This document shows, in pieces, positions 34,431-42,409 of a stretch of 64,000 nucleotides of DNA; positions within the stretch are counted from its first letter, which is position 1, and each line of letters begins with the position of its first letter. Source of the DNA: Streptomyces clavuligerus (GTDB lineage Bacteria; Actinomycetota; Actinomycetes; Streptomycetales; Streptomycetaceae); the NCBI RefSeq assembly GCF_005519465.1, contig NZ_CP027859.1:248001-312000 (forward strand). The letters run 5' to 3'. The position numbers were made by a program, and so were the translations under genes. Below the pieces are notes generated by a model. The model saw nothing but the letters and a program-made list of their open reading frames with translations. It was not told the DNA's origin and did not search any database.

Positions 34431-35564
34431 TCACTCCGCGGCGGCGGAGACGGCGAAGGAGCCGGTCCGGGAGCCCGCGGGCGAGCCGTCCGGGGCATCG
34501 GCCGGGGCTCCGGACCGGGAGCCGGTGGGGGAACCTGTGGCGGAGGCGGTGGTGGAGCCGGTGGTGGAGCCGGTCCGCCCGTCGGCGGGGAAGGAGTCCC
34601 GTGGGGAGGGCGTGAGCGCGTCCGGGCCGTAGTGCTCCCGGACCCAGCCGGGGTCGTAGACCGAGTCGAGATAGCGTTCCCCGAGGTCCGGGGAGATGGC
34701 GACCGCCGTGCGCGGCCGGTCCTGCGGATGTTCGGCGAGCCACCGTACGGCGCCGCGCACCACCGTTCCCGTGGAGCCTCCGAAGAGATAGCCGTGCGAG
34801 GCCAGGTGGTGGCAGGTCCGGACGGTCTCCGCTTCCGGCACGAGCACGACGTCGTCGACGAGGTACTCGTTCAGCAGCGGGGGCCGTACCCCGGCGCCGA
34901 GGCCGGGGATCATGCGCCGGTCGGCGGGGCCGCCGAAGGAGACCGAACCGACCGAGTCGACCGCCACGACGGTGACCTCGGGCCGCTTCCACCGGAAGTA
35001 GCGGGCGCAGCCCATCAGGGTGCCGGTGGTGCCCGCGCCGACGAAGAGCACGTCCAGCCCGGGGAAGGCGCCGGCGAGAGCGGGGGCGGTCCGCCGGTAG
35101 TGCGTGACCCAGTTGTTGTTGTTCGTGTACTGGTTCAGCCAGACATAGCGGCTGTCGGAGGCGCACAGCTCCCGGATGCGGTCGAGCCGGGCACCGAGAT
35201 AACCGCTCTCGGGGTGGGGGGTGTCCACGGTGTGCACCTGGCATCCGAAGGACTCCATCAGCTGACGGGCCGAGGTGGTGCACCGTATGTCGGTCACACA
35301 CAGAAAGCGGTAGCCGCGGCTTGCCGCGATCATGGCGAGCGCGATCCCCAGATTCCCGGACGACGATTCCACGACAATGGAATCCTCCGTCAGCCGGCCC
35401 TCCCGCTCGGCGGCGTCCATCATTTCGACGGCCGCTTTCAGCTTGATGGATCCCGCGAAATTCATTCCCTCACATTTGAGAAAGAGCTGCTGCGGCAGAA
35501 CCGCGCCCAGGTCGACATACAGATCTTCCATGTGGAACTGGTCCGGACTGGTGACGATCGGCAC
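34431..35564 (-). CDS. sbnA: SbnA-like DAP synthase (PLP), block A copy
   Basis: This 377-residue enzyme is of the cysteine-synthase fold and resembles SbnA. SbnA joins O-phospho-L-serine and L-glutamate to N-(2-amino-2-carboxyethyl)-glutamate on the way to L-2,3-diaminopropionate. The PLP Lys lies in GSIKLKAAVE near residue 40, with the substrate loop ESSSGNLGIAL, the NQYTNNNNW motif, a phosphate loop GAGTTGTLMG and a late GGSTGTVV. The GTG start (35564) gives an N-terminus like the second copy. The last ~60 residues are a Ser/Thr/Gly/Ala-rich repeat tail absent from the second copy. It is downstream of the SbnB-like gene. Confidence 0.85.
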   Translation of the reverse strand: MPIVTSPDQFHMEDLYVDLGAVLPQQLFLKCEGMNFAGSIKLKAAVEMMDAAEREGRLTEDSIVVESSSGNLGIALAMIAASRGYRFLCVTDIRCTTSARQLMESFGCQVHTVDTPHPESGYLGARLDRIRELCASDSRYVWLNQYTNNNNWVTHYRRTAPALAGAFPGLDVLFVGAGTTGTLMGCARYFRWKRPEVTVVAVDSVGSVSFGGPADRRMIPGLGAGVRPPLLNEYLVDDVVLVPEAETVRTCHHLASHGYLFGGSTGTVVRGAVRWLAEHPQDRPRTAVAISPDLGERYLDSVYDPGWVREHYGPDALTPSPRDSFPADGRTGSTTGSTTASATGSPTGSRSGAPADAPDGSPAGSRTGSFAVSAAAE

Positions 35565-35620
35565 GCCATACCTCTTTTCACACAGGGAAACCCGACGGCG
35601 ATCCGGATGTCATCCACAGG

Positions 35621-36697
35621 TCATCCGTAGCGGCGCAATTCATCGAAGAAGCTGTCGACAACGGTCAGCTCCCCCCGTTCGCGGGTCTTCTCCCACACAT
35701 GCCGGCCCACCGCGAGATCGAGTACTCCGAGGCCGAACGGGGAGAAGACGACGGGCCGGTCGCCGGGGATCCGGACGGTGCCGCGGATCACCTCGCACAA
35801 GGTGCCGTCGATGAAATCGCGATGTCCGGTCCGCTGTTCGGCGAGGTGCGGCGAGGTGTCCGCCTTCAGACAGTGCTCGACATCGTCGACCACGTTGACC
35901 GACCGCAGAATGACGTCCGGCGACAGATCGCGCAGCGAGAGATGCAGGACCAGCGGGGCGTGGTCGAACCACGCGGGCTCGTGGACATGCGGGGTGGCGG
36001 CGACGGTGGCGAAGACCACCAGGTCGGACGCCCTGATCAGCTCCTCCGCCCCGCCGTGGACGACGATCTCGCCGGTGGCCCCGCTCCGCCGCACGGCGTC
36101 GCGGAACCCCTCGGCGTGCTCGGCGGACAGGTCGTGGATGCCGACGGTGTCGAAGTCCCAGCCGTTGCCCACCAGATAGGTGTGGACATAGCGGGCGATC
36201 AGCCCAGTGCCGATGAAGCCGATCCGCCGGGGCCGCGCCCCGCCCCGGCTCCGGGTGATCCGGTCCGCGGCGAGCGCGGCGGACGCGGCGGTACGCGCCG
36301 CGCTGATGACGGAACTCTCCAGGCAGGCGAAGGGATAGCCGGTCCCGGGGTCGTTGAGGATCAGTACCGCCGAGGCCCGCGGCACCCCTTTGACAACGTT
36401 TTCCGGGAAGCTGGATATCCACTTGACGCCGTCCACCGCGGCCTCGCCCCCGAGGGAGGCCGGCAGTGCGATGATCCGCGCGGACGGCCGGTCGGGAAAG
36501 CGGAGGAAGTACGAGGGCGGGTTGACCGTCCGGCCGACGCCGTGCAGGAGGTAGGCGGCCTCGACGAGTTCCGTGACCTCCCTCTCGTGCCCCGTCAGCA
36601 CCTTCTTGACCTGCGCACCGGACACCACGCTGAACGCCGGGACTCCCGCACCGTCCGAAGACCGCGCCATCGGTTCCCGTTCCGGTGAATCACTCAT
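35621..36697 (-). CDS. sbnB: SbnB-like DAP dehydrogenase, block A copy
   Basis: This 358-residue member of the ornithine cyclodeaminase/mu-crystallin family resembles SbnB. SbnB uses NAD to cleave the SbnA product oxidatively into DAP and 2-oxoglutarate. The dinucleotide loop reads GFIGTGLIARYVHTYL near residue 185. Family substrate residues lie in NPPSYFLRFP, KWISSFPEN and the conserved KADTSPHLAE. It begins block A: about 380 bases of lower-GC sequence lie upstream, with a TGTGA-N6-TCACA palindrome. A start at ATG 36697 is preceded by GGAAGG. Identity with the second SbnB copy (42410-43411) is moderate, so they are not recent duplicates. Confidence 0.85.
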   Translation of the reverse strand: MSDSPEREPMARSSDGAGVPAFSVVSGAQVKKVLTGHEREVTELVEAAYLLHGVGRTVNPPSYFLRFPDRPSARIIALPASLGGEAAVDGVKWISSFPENVVKGVPRASAVLILNDPGTGYPFACLESSVISAARTAASAALAADRITRSRGGARPRRIGFIGTGLIARYVHTYLVGNGWDFDTVGIHDLSAEHAEGFRDAVRRSGATGEIVVHGGAEELIRASDLVVFATVAATPHVHEPAWFDHAPLVLHLSLRDLSPDVILRSVNVVDDVEHCLKADTSPHLAEQRTGHRDFIDGTLCEVIRGTVRIPGDRPVVFSPFGLGVLDLAVGRHVWEKTRERGELTVVDSFFDELRRYG

Positions 36698-36929
36698 CTG
36701 TCACACCCTTCCTCGCACAGGATTTCTGCCGTCGAATCCCTCCGGGGATCCGATAATTCGGCATCGCACACATCACCTCGAAGGTCGGCGTCCAAACTTC
36801 CCTTCAGGATCTCCCAAAGGGTCATCGAAGGACGCCGAGGTGAACACAAGAAGAACGCAGCACATGGGTAGTTGTCTTCGACATCTAACTCCGCGGACAA
36901 CTGTCTCTTGATCTTCGACAATCAGCAAG

Positions 36930-36945
36930 TGTGACGTACCTCACA
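36930..36945. promoter_or_regulatory. TGTGA-N6-TCACA palindrome upstream of block A
   Basis: The perfect inverted repeat TGTGACGTACCTCACA is the consensus form of CRP/FNR-type operators. It sits about 235 bases upstream of the first gene of block A and 130 bases upstream of a truncated rightward gene. A near copy lies upstream of block B. The regulator is not in the window. Confidence 0.5.
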
Positions 36946-36955
36946 AGCCCATTCC

Positions 36956-37744
36956 CTACCGTGATCTCCGACCTGGGGCGGAGCCCGTCTGGCCGATTTC
37001 ACCGCCTGCGCACCGACACCCGGCCGAATCCGGTTCGATCATGCACCGTTCTTCCTGCACAAACGAAGGAGAGCCCTGTGGCCCACATCGTTCGGCGATT
37101 GGCCGAAAACGCCATGCAGGGTGAGGTGTTGACATCGGGAAGGGAATTCGGCATTCCCTCGGAATGCTCCGCCGAAACACGCGGTTCCGCGGCCCCGGGG
37201 GCCGGCCGACGGGCGCCCCGGGGAGCGGCAGTCCGGTGTGTTCCCGCTGTTCGTCGGCGTCGGCGGCGACACCGAGCTCCGCCTCGGCCGCGCGGTAGTG
37301 GGGTTCGAGGTCGTCGTAGCCGATCGGCCAGCGCCGTCCGTAGCCGAAGGGCTCGGTGTCGAAGTCCTCGGGCAGCATGCGCGGCGCGAGTCCGGTCCAG
37401 ACGTTGCCGGTGCCGCCGTTGACCCGCAGATAGCCGCTGCCGTAGGGCAGGGGGCCGTTCTGGAGCAGATGGCCCGTCATCCGGAAGCCGGGGGGTCCGG
37501 CGGTGCCGGTGAGGTCGGTCATCGCGGGCCAGGAGGCGGCGGGGTGCGGCCGGTAGGGGGCGTCGGGGCCCTTGACCGGCGCGGTCAGATAGGCGGTGAA
37601 CGGGTCCGGTTCGCCCCGGCCGGGGTCGGCGGCGTCCACCCCGGCCTCCAGGACCAGGACCCGGCGGCCGCGCCGGCCCAGCCGGTGCGCGACGAGCGAG
37701 CCCGCCACCCCCGCGCCGACCACGATCACGTCGTACCGGCTCAC
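36956..37744 (-). pseudogene. N-terminal fragment of a GMC-family FAD dehydrogenase
   Basis: The GTG at 37744 begins RYDVIVVGAGVAGSLVAHRL, the FAD-binding loop of glucose-methanol-choline oxidoreductases. It continues with the family's GSGYLRVNGGTGNVWTG and a WPIGYDDLEPHYRAAE motif. After about 185 residues (near 37185) family similarity ends and the frame runs on through non-coding DNA to 36956. Normal members have over 500 residues, so two thirds are missing. Its start overlaps the stop of a small-subunit remnant. This pair does not belong to the peptide pathway and looks like a leftover at the block A/B junction. Confidence 0.7.
37078..37185 (+). pseudogene. 5' fragment of a rightward gene cut at a recombination junction
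   Basis: A GTG at 37078 with a textbook AAGGAG site opens HIVRRLAENAMQGEVLTSGR, EFGIPSECSAET, then runs antisense into a GMC dehydrogenase remnant near 37185. Low-GC codons and a good ribosome site suggest a real gene start whose body has been removed. The family is not recognisable from 36 residues. Confidence 0.35.
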
Positions 37745-37962
37745 CGTCCACCCACCCCCGCGGGCGGCCCGGCCCAGCTGCCGTGACCCGGCCGGCCGGT
37801 CCCGGGAGCGGCCACACCGACCGCCTTCCACACCAGCCCCTCCGCGTAGGCACGCGGCGACACCACCTGCGGCGGCGAACCGGGCCAGCTACCCGTGTAC
37901 CAGAGGAAGACCAGCGCACGGGCCGCCGACGGGAGTTCCCCGCCCGCGGCTGCGTCCGGCGG
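37741..37962 (-). pseudogene. C-terminal remnant of a GMC dehydrogenase small subunit
   Basis: The frame ending at TGA 37741-37743 encodes ARALVFLWYTGSWPG, VVSPRAYAEGLVWKAVGV and GHGSWAGPP. I associate this pattern with the small (subunit 3-like) partner of FAD-dependent sugar or alcohol dehydrogenases. The N-terminal half is gone. The stop overlaps the GTG of the large-subunit fragment, as expected for a coupled operon that was cut on both sides. Confidence 0.5.
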
Positions 37963-38028
37963 CCCTGTGCAGCGGGGCCCCGACCGGCGCGCCTTCGTCC
38001 TGCGCGTCCGGGATCGCGGCGGGCCGGC

Positions 38029-39603
38029 TCAGATACCCGCGGCGGACCGTCTGCGGGCGACCTCCTCCGCGAGTGCCCGCCGGTCGGTCTTGTCGGTCGA
38101 GGTCCTGGGCAGTTCGTCGAAGAACTCGAAGCGGTCCGGCACCATGTACCGGGGCAGCCGATTGCGGCTGTCCCGGGCCAGGCGTGCGGCTTTCACCTCT
38201 CCCGCAGGCACGACGCAGGCGACCAGTCGGTGCGTCACCAGTTCGTCGGGAACCGCGATCACGGCACACTCCGCCACCGCGGGCTGCGCGTTGAGCGCCG
38301 CCTCCACCTCTCCGAGTTCCACCCGGTAGCCGCGTGTCTTGACTTGATGATCGCGGCGTCCGAGGAAGGTGAGGTTTCCGTCCGTCCCCACTCGGACCAG
38401 ATCTCCCGTCCGGTAGGCGAGCGGCCGGATGAACCCTTCGGGAGCGGGCACGAGCACCTCGTCGGTGCGCTGGGGGTCGCCCCAGTAACCGCGCATCACC
38501 GTGGGCCCGCTGACCAGGAGTTCGCCCACTTCACCCGGCCCCGCCACACAGCCGGTGTCGGTCACGGCGGCCGTTTCGACACCCTCGATCGCCCGTCCGA
38601 TGGGGAGGGACCCGTCCGACGCGGGCGGTTCCGTCACTTCGTACCAGGTACAGACGTTCGTTTCGGTGGGGCCGTACAAATTGACGAATCGGGCCCCGGG
38701 GAGGAGCCCCATCACCTCGCGCAGTACCGGGCTGGGGAAGACCTCGCCCGCGAACAGCACCAGGCGCAGATCGGGGAAGCAGCCCTCGGTCAGCCCGCCC
38801 TGGCGCAGCAGGAGGGTCAGCGCCGACGGCACCGAATACCAGACGGTCAATCGGTTTCGACGGATGAAATCCGTCAGTTCCACGGGGAACACCGCGGCAC
38901 GGGAGTCCACGAGCACCAGAGTCGCCGCACCTGCCGCCGCACCGAAGACGTCGAACACCGACAGGTCGAAGTGCAGGGGCGCGTGGCCGGACAGCCGGTC
39001 CTCAGGCGTCAGTCCGAAGGCGGTCACCGCCCAGTCGACAAAGGCCAGCGCGTTCCCGTGCGTGAGTGTGACGCCCTTGGGCCTGCCCGTGGAGCCCGAG
39101 GTGCAGAGGATGTAGGCGAGGTCTTCCGGGCCTGCCGTTCCCGCGGGCCGCTCGGTGACCGGTCCTGCCGACGTGCCGTCGCGGACTTCGTCGACTGTCA
39201 GGTCGATCACGGCCTTCAGCCGGGGAAGACCGGTCAGACCGGCCCCGCCGACGCGTCGAGGACCGGTGAGCAGCACCGTGATCCCGCAGTCCTCGGCGAT
39301 GACGCGCAGTCTGCTCTCGGGCGCCTGGGGGTCGAGCGGCACATAGCAGGCGCCCGCCTTCAGCGCCCCGTAGATCCCGACGATCGCCTCGAATGACTTG
39401 TCGAGGTGAAGACCCACCCGGTCGCCGGGGCCGACTCCGGTCCGCTCCAGCAAGGCCGCCAGCCGGTCCGATCTGTCGTCGAGTTCGGCGTAGCTGTACT
39501 CACGCGGCCCGTCCACCACGGCGAGGCGCGCCGGGTGGGCCGTCGCCGCCCTCCGAAGGAGCTCGTGCAGGGCGCCGGGTGCGGCCTGGGCACCGGTGCT
39601 CAT
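38029..39603 (-). CDS. Stand-alone L-prolyl-AMP ligase (pyrrole pathway)
   Basis: This 524-residue free-standing adenylation enzyme would activate L-proline and load it on the carrier encoded just upstream. The core motifs are intact: ILCTSGSTGRPKG, NLYGPTETN, YRTGDLV and a C-terminal Lys in STDKTDRRAL. The active-site code read by eye is D-L-F-Y-L-A-L-V-C-K, identical to the proline code I know from pyrrole-forming ligases such as PltF, RedM and PigI. APLHFDLSVFDVF is also typical of that group. ATG 39603 overlaps the carrier stop by four bases. With the carrier and dehydrogenase it completes the three-enzyme route from proline to pyrrole-2-carboxyl thioester. Confidence 0.9.
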   Translation of the reverse strand: MSTGAQAAPGALHELLRRAATAHPARLAVVDGPREYSYAELDDRSDRLAALLERTGVGPGDRVGLHLDKSFEAIVGIYGALKAGACYVPLDPQAPESRLRVIAEDCGITVLLTGPRRVGGAGLTGLPRLKAVIDLTVDEVRDGTSAGPVTERPAGTAGPEDLAYILCTSGSTGRPKGVTLTHGNALAFVDWAVTAFGLTPEDRLSGHAPLHFDLSVFDVFGAAAGAATLVLVDSRAAVFPVELTDFIRRNRLTVWYSVPSALTLLLRQGGLTEGCFPDLRLVLFAGEVFPSPVLREVMGLLPGARFVNLYGPTETNVCTWYEVTEPPASDGSLPIGRAIEGVETAAVTDTGCVAGPGEVGELLVSGPTVMRGYWGDPQRTDEVLVPAPEGFIRPLAYRTGDLVRVGTDGNLTFLGRRDHQVKTRGYRVELGEVEAALNAQPAVAECAVIAVPDELVTHRLVACVVPAGEVKAARLARDSRNRLPRYMVPDRFEFFDELPRTSTDKTDRRALAEEVARRRSAAGI

Positions 39604-39866
39604 GTCCGGGAACCACGCCGGACGAAGGCTTCGATCGCATCGAGGGTGTCGAAGTTGGCGGCGGTCATGTCCGTGTCCTCGACCGTGAATCCGAAGCGGT
39701 CCCCGATCCAGAGGCCCAGTTCCATGAGGCTGAGGGAGTCGATGACTCCGAAGTCGATCAGCGAGGCGCCGTCCTGGAGGTGCTCCTCTGGCCCCGACCA
39801 CTCCAGTTCCTCCCGGATGAACGTGCGAACCGCTTCCTTGACGTCGGTGCCCGTGGTCTTCTCCAT
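39600..39866 (-). CDS. Free-standing peptidyl carrier protein for proline
   Basis: This 88-residue acidic carrier protein has the phosphopantetheine Ser in DFGVIDSLSLMEL near residue 40. Its ending FTVEDTDMTAANFDTLDAI resembles the small PltL/RedO-type carriers that hold proline while it is oxidised to pyrrole. I chose ATG 39866. An ATG at 39920 has a good GGAAGGAAG site and would add an 18-residue His/Thr/Asp-rich leader produced by a GTGTCC-like repeat, so the true start is open. It lies between the dehydrogenase and the prolyl-AMP ligase and is coupled to the latter. Confidence 0.85.
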   Translation of the reverse strand: MEKTTGTDVKEAVRTFIREELEWSGPEEHLQDGASLIDFGVIDSLSLMELGLWIGDRFGFTVEDTDMTAANFDTLDAIEAFVRRGSRT

Positions 39867-39922
39867 GTCCTCATCCCTTTCCCTGTGGGTATCCGTGCCG
39901 GTGTGCGTGTCCGTGTGCATGA

Positions 39923-41110
39923 CTAGTTCTTCCTTCCGGTTGGTCGTCGGCCGGTGGTGCGTGTGGTGAGCCCCATGTGATGAGCCGCGAGATTCCGCTG
40001 GATCTCGCTGGTGCCCGAGTAGATGCGGGAGGCGAGGGCGTCCCGGAGATCGCGTTCCAGCTCGTACTCGGTGGTGTAGCCGTAGCCGCCGTGGATCTGG
40101 ACGGCGTCCAGGCCGGACTGGACGAATGCCTCACTCACGAAGACCTTGGCCAGCGCGGCTTCCACCTTGGTGGGCCGATCGTTGTCGATCTGCCAGGCCA
40201 GTCGGTGCAGCAGCAGCCGTGCCGCGTCGAGCCGCATCCGCATGTCGACGATGCGGTGGGACACCGCCTGGAACGAACCGATCGGCCGGCCGAACTGGCC
40301 GCGTGTCCGCGCGTGGTCGACACAGCGCTCCAAGTCGCGCCGCATGGTGCCCAGCGCGCTGGCGAGTATGAAACTGCGTTCCCGCTCCATGGTCCAGTTG
40401 AACACCGCCATGCCGGCGCCCTCGGGGCCGAGCAGCGCGTCGGCGGCCACCTCGCAGCCGTCCAGGTGGACCTCACCCATGGGGGAGGTGCGCAGCCCCA
40501 TCTTCGAGACCGGCCGGGACACCGTGAGCCCCGGGGTGTCCCGGTCCACGAGGAAGGCGCTGACCCCGGCGAAGCCTCGTTTGGCGGGGTCCACGGCGAA
40601 GACGAGCAGCACATCGGCGATCGGCGCGTTCGACACGAACACCTTGGAGCCGTTGAGGACATAGGTGCCGCCCGTCCTGGTCACGGTCGTCGCCATGGCG
40701 AAGGCGTCGGATCCGGAGCCGGGCTCGGTCATGGCGTGCCCGGCGATCACGTCACCCGCGCACATACCGGGCAGGTAGCGTTCCCGCTGCCCGGGCGAGC
40801 CGAACCGGACGATCGGTGAGGTACCCGCCCACAGATGGGCGTGGAGCGAGAAGATGAGGCCGTTGTCGCGGCAGCCGTAGCCCAGGCTCTCCAGCGCGGT
40901 CATCATGGTCGTGGCGTCGGCCGCCAGTCCACCGTGCTCGACGGGCACCGGCAGCCCCAGTAGGCCGATGTCCGCGCACTTGCGCCAGTTCTCGGCGGCG
41001 AACACTCCCTCTCGGTCACGTTCCACGAGGCCGTCGTTGAGTTCCTTGAGCGCGAATGTCTCCAGGTTGGCGCAGAACTCCCGCTGTTCCGGTGTCAGGT
41101 CGAAGTCCAC
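39923..41110 (-). CDS. Acyl-CoA-dehydrogenase-like prolyl-carrier oxidase
   Basis: This 395-residue flavoprotein has the acyl-CoA dehydrogenase fold. Landmarks are AMTEPGSGSDAFA (flavin and substrate loop), GSKVFVSNAPIADVLLVF, RTRGQFGRPIGSFQAVSHR, and the FAD-binding end RIYSGTSEIQRNL. The overall pattern resembles PltE/PigA/RedW, which oxidise L-prolyl-S-carrier by four electrons to pyrrolyl-2-carboxyl-S-carrier. Its neighbours, a prolyl ligase and a small carrier, make that role very likely. The GTG at 41110 has a GAGAGGGA site. It follows the oxoamine synthase gene by about 30 bases and precedes the carrier by 56 bases. Confidence 0.85.
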   Translation of the reverse strand: MDFDLTPEQREFCANLETFALKELNDGLVERDREGVFAAENWRKCADIGLLGLPVPVEHGGLAADATTMMTALESLGYGCRDNGLIFSLHAHLWAGTSPIVRFGSPGQRERYLPGMCAGDVIAGHAMTEPGSGSDAFAMATTVTRTGGTYVLNGSKVFVSNAPIADVLLVFAVDPAKRGFAGVSAFLVDRDTPGLTVSRPVSKMGLRTSPMGEVHLDGCEVAADALLGPEGAGMAVFNWTMERERSFILASALGTMRRDLERCVDHARTRGQFGRPIGSFQAVSHRIVDMRMRLDAARLLLHRLAWQIDNDRPTKVEAALAKVFVSEAFVQSGLDAVQIHGGYGYTTEYELERDLRDALASRIYSGTSEIQRNLAAHHMGLTTRTTGRRPTGRKN

Positions 41111-41141
41111 GATGTCCCTCTCGGTGGTGCGGCGGCGCGCA

Positions 41142-42344
41142 TCAGAAGCCGAATTCCCGCTTCGCCTCGGTCAGTGCCGATATCAGCAGTTCACACTCGT
41201 CCGCGGTGTGCCGGCTGGAGACACCGACCCGCAGCCGGCCGGTGCCCGCCGCGACGTGCGGATAGACGAAGGGGGCGACGAGCACCCCGCGGCCCATGAG
41301 CCACTTCGCCACGGCGACCGTCTTGTCCTCCGGCCCGACGACCACGGGCACGATGTGGCTGCGCGTGTTCAGCAGATCGAACCCTGCGGCGCGCAGGCGC
41401 TCGGTGATGAACTCCGTGTTGCTGTTCAGCTGTGCCCGGAGCCGGTTGCCCTGCTCCTCCAGGAGCCGCAGGGACGCCAGGGTGGCACCGGCCACCGCCG
41501 GCGCCGATCCGCGTGACGACGTGTACGAGGGAGACATGTAGCGCAGTTCCCGCTCGAACCAGTCATGGGTGAGCACGAATCCGCCGATGCTGCCCAGGGT
41601 CTTGCTCATGGTGCCGATGATCACGTCGATCCGGTCGAGTACCCCGAAGTGGTCCGCCACTCCCAGCCCGTTGGGGCCGATCGAGCCGAAGGAGTGCGCC
41701 TCGTCGACGACGACCAGTGCGTCGTAGGCCTCGGCCAGTTCGGTGATCCGGTCCAGGGGCGCGTAGTCGCCGTCCGCGCTGTACAGCCCGTCGACCACGA
41801 TGATGCGACGCCGCTTGTCAGCACACTGGCCGAGAATGGTCTCCAGACGCTTCATGCTGTTGTGGGGGAAGGTCCGTACCTCCGCGCCGGAGAGACGGCT
41901 GCCCATGAAGAGCGAGCTGTGGGCGAGCCGGTCGTTGATCACCACGTCCTCGCTCGAAGCGAGCGTGGAGACGGCTCCGGCCGACGCGGACATGCCCGAC
42001 GGGAACATCAGGGCGGCCCTCCCCCCCGACATCTTGCCGAGGGTCGCCTCGATGGTCTGATGGATTCTGGTGTGACCGCATATCAGCTGGGAGGCATAGG
42101 TGTTGGTGCCGAACTGCTCGATCGCCTCGACGGCCCCGGCCTTCAGCGCGGGGTGCTGGGAGAGCCCCAGATAGTCGCAGGAGCCGAACATCACGAGTTC
42201 CCCGTGGGGCTCGATCGTCACGGTGTTGTCCCCGTTGGACTCCACGACGGGAAAGAAAGGCGAGACGCCTTCCGACTCCCAGCGGAGATAGGTCTTCTCC
42301 AGCGCGGAGAGATCAGCCTTGAGCGCCATGTCAGAGTTCCCCAT
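41142..42344 (-). CDS. Alpha-oxoamine synthase (AONS/BioF family)
   Basis: This 400-residue PLP enzyme of the 8-amino-7-oxononanoate synthase family condenses an acyl thioester with an alpha-amino acid and releases CO2, giving an alpha-aminoketone. Landmarks are FGSCDYLGLSQHPAL, YASQLICGHTRIH, VVDEAHSFGSIGPNG (PLP-holding Asp and His) and TMSKTLGSIGG with the PLP Lys. Unlike PigH it has no fused carrier domain. Gene order suggests the acyl donor is the pyrrolyl (or prolyl) carrier made by the next three genes. The amino-acid partner is unknown. ATG 42329 is an alternative start with a better-placed GGGGA site. Confidence 0.85.
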   Translation of the reverse strand: MGNSDMALKADLSALEKTYLRWESEGVSPFFPVVESNGDNTVTIEPHGELVMFGSCDYLGLSQHPALKAGAVEAIEQFGTNTYASQLICGHTRIHQTIEATLGKMSGGRAALMFPSGMSASAGAVSTLASSEDVVINDRLAHSSLFMGSRLSGAEVRTFPHNSMKRLETILGQCADKRRRIIVVDGLYSADGDYAPLDRITELAEAYDALVVVDEAHSFGSIGPNGLGVADHFGVLDRIDVIIGTMSKTLGSIGGFVLTHDWFERELRYMSPSYTSSRGSAPAVAGATLASLRLLEEQGNRLRAQLNSNTEFITERLRAAGFDLLNTRSHIVPVVVGPEDKTVAVAKWLMGRGVLVAPFVYPHVAAGTGRLRVGVSSRHTADECELLISALTEAKREFGF

Positions 42345-42409
42345 GTCTGCTTGGGTGGTATGAGAGGAAAGAGCGAGAAATCATGCTTTCAAGCGGCCCA
42401 GGGCGTGGT

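Noticed and set aside
38029..42344. Prodiginine cluster
   Set aside because: The pyrrole genes and an oxoamine synthase fit, but there is no fused-carrier PigH/RedN type, no PigC/RedH condensing enzyme and no bipyrrole O-methyltransferase. The context is a DAP-containing NRPS.
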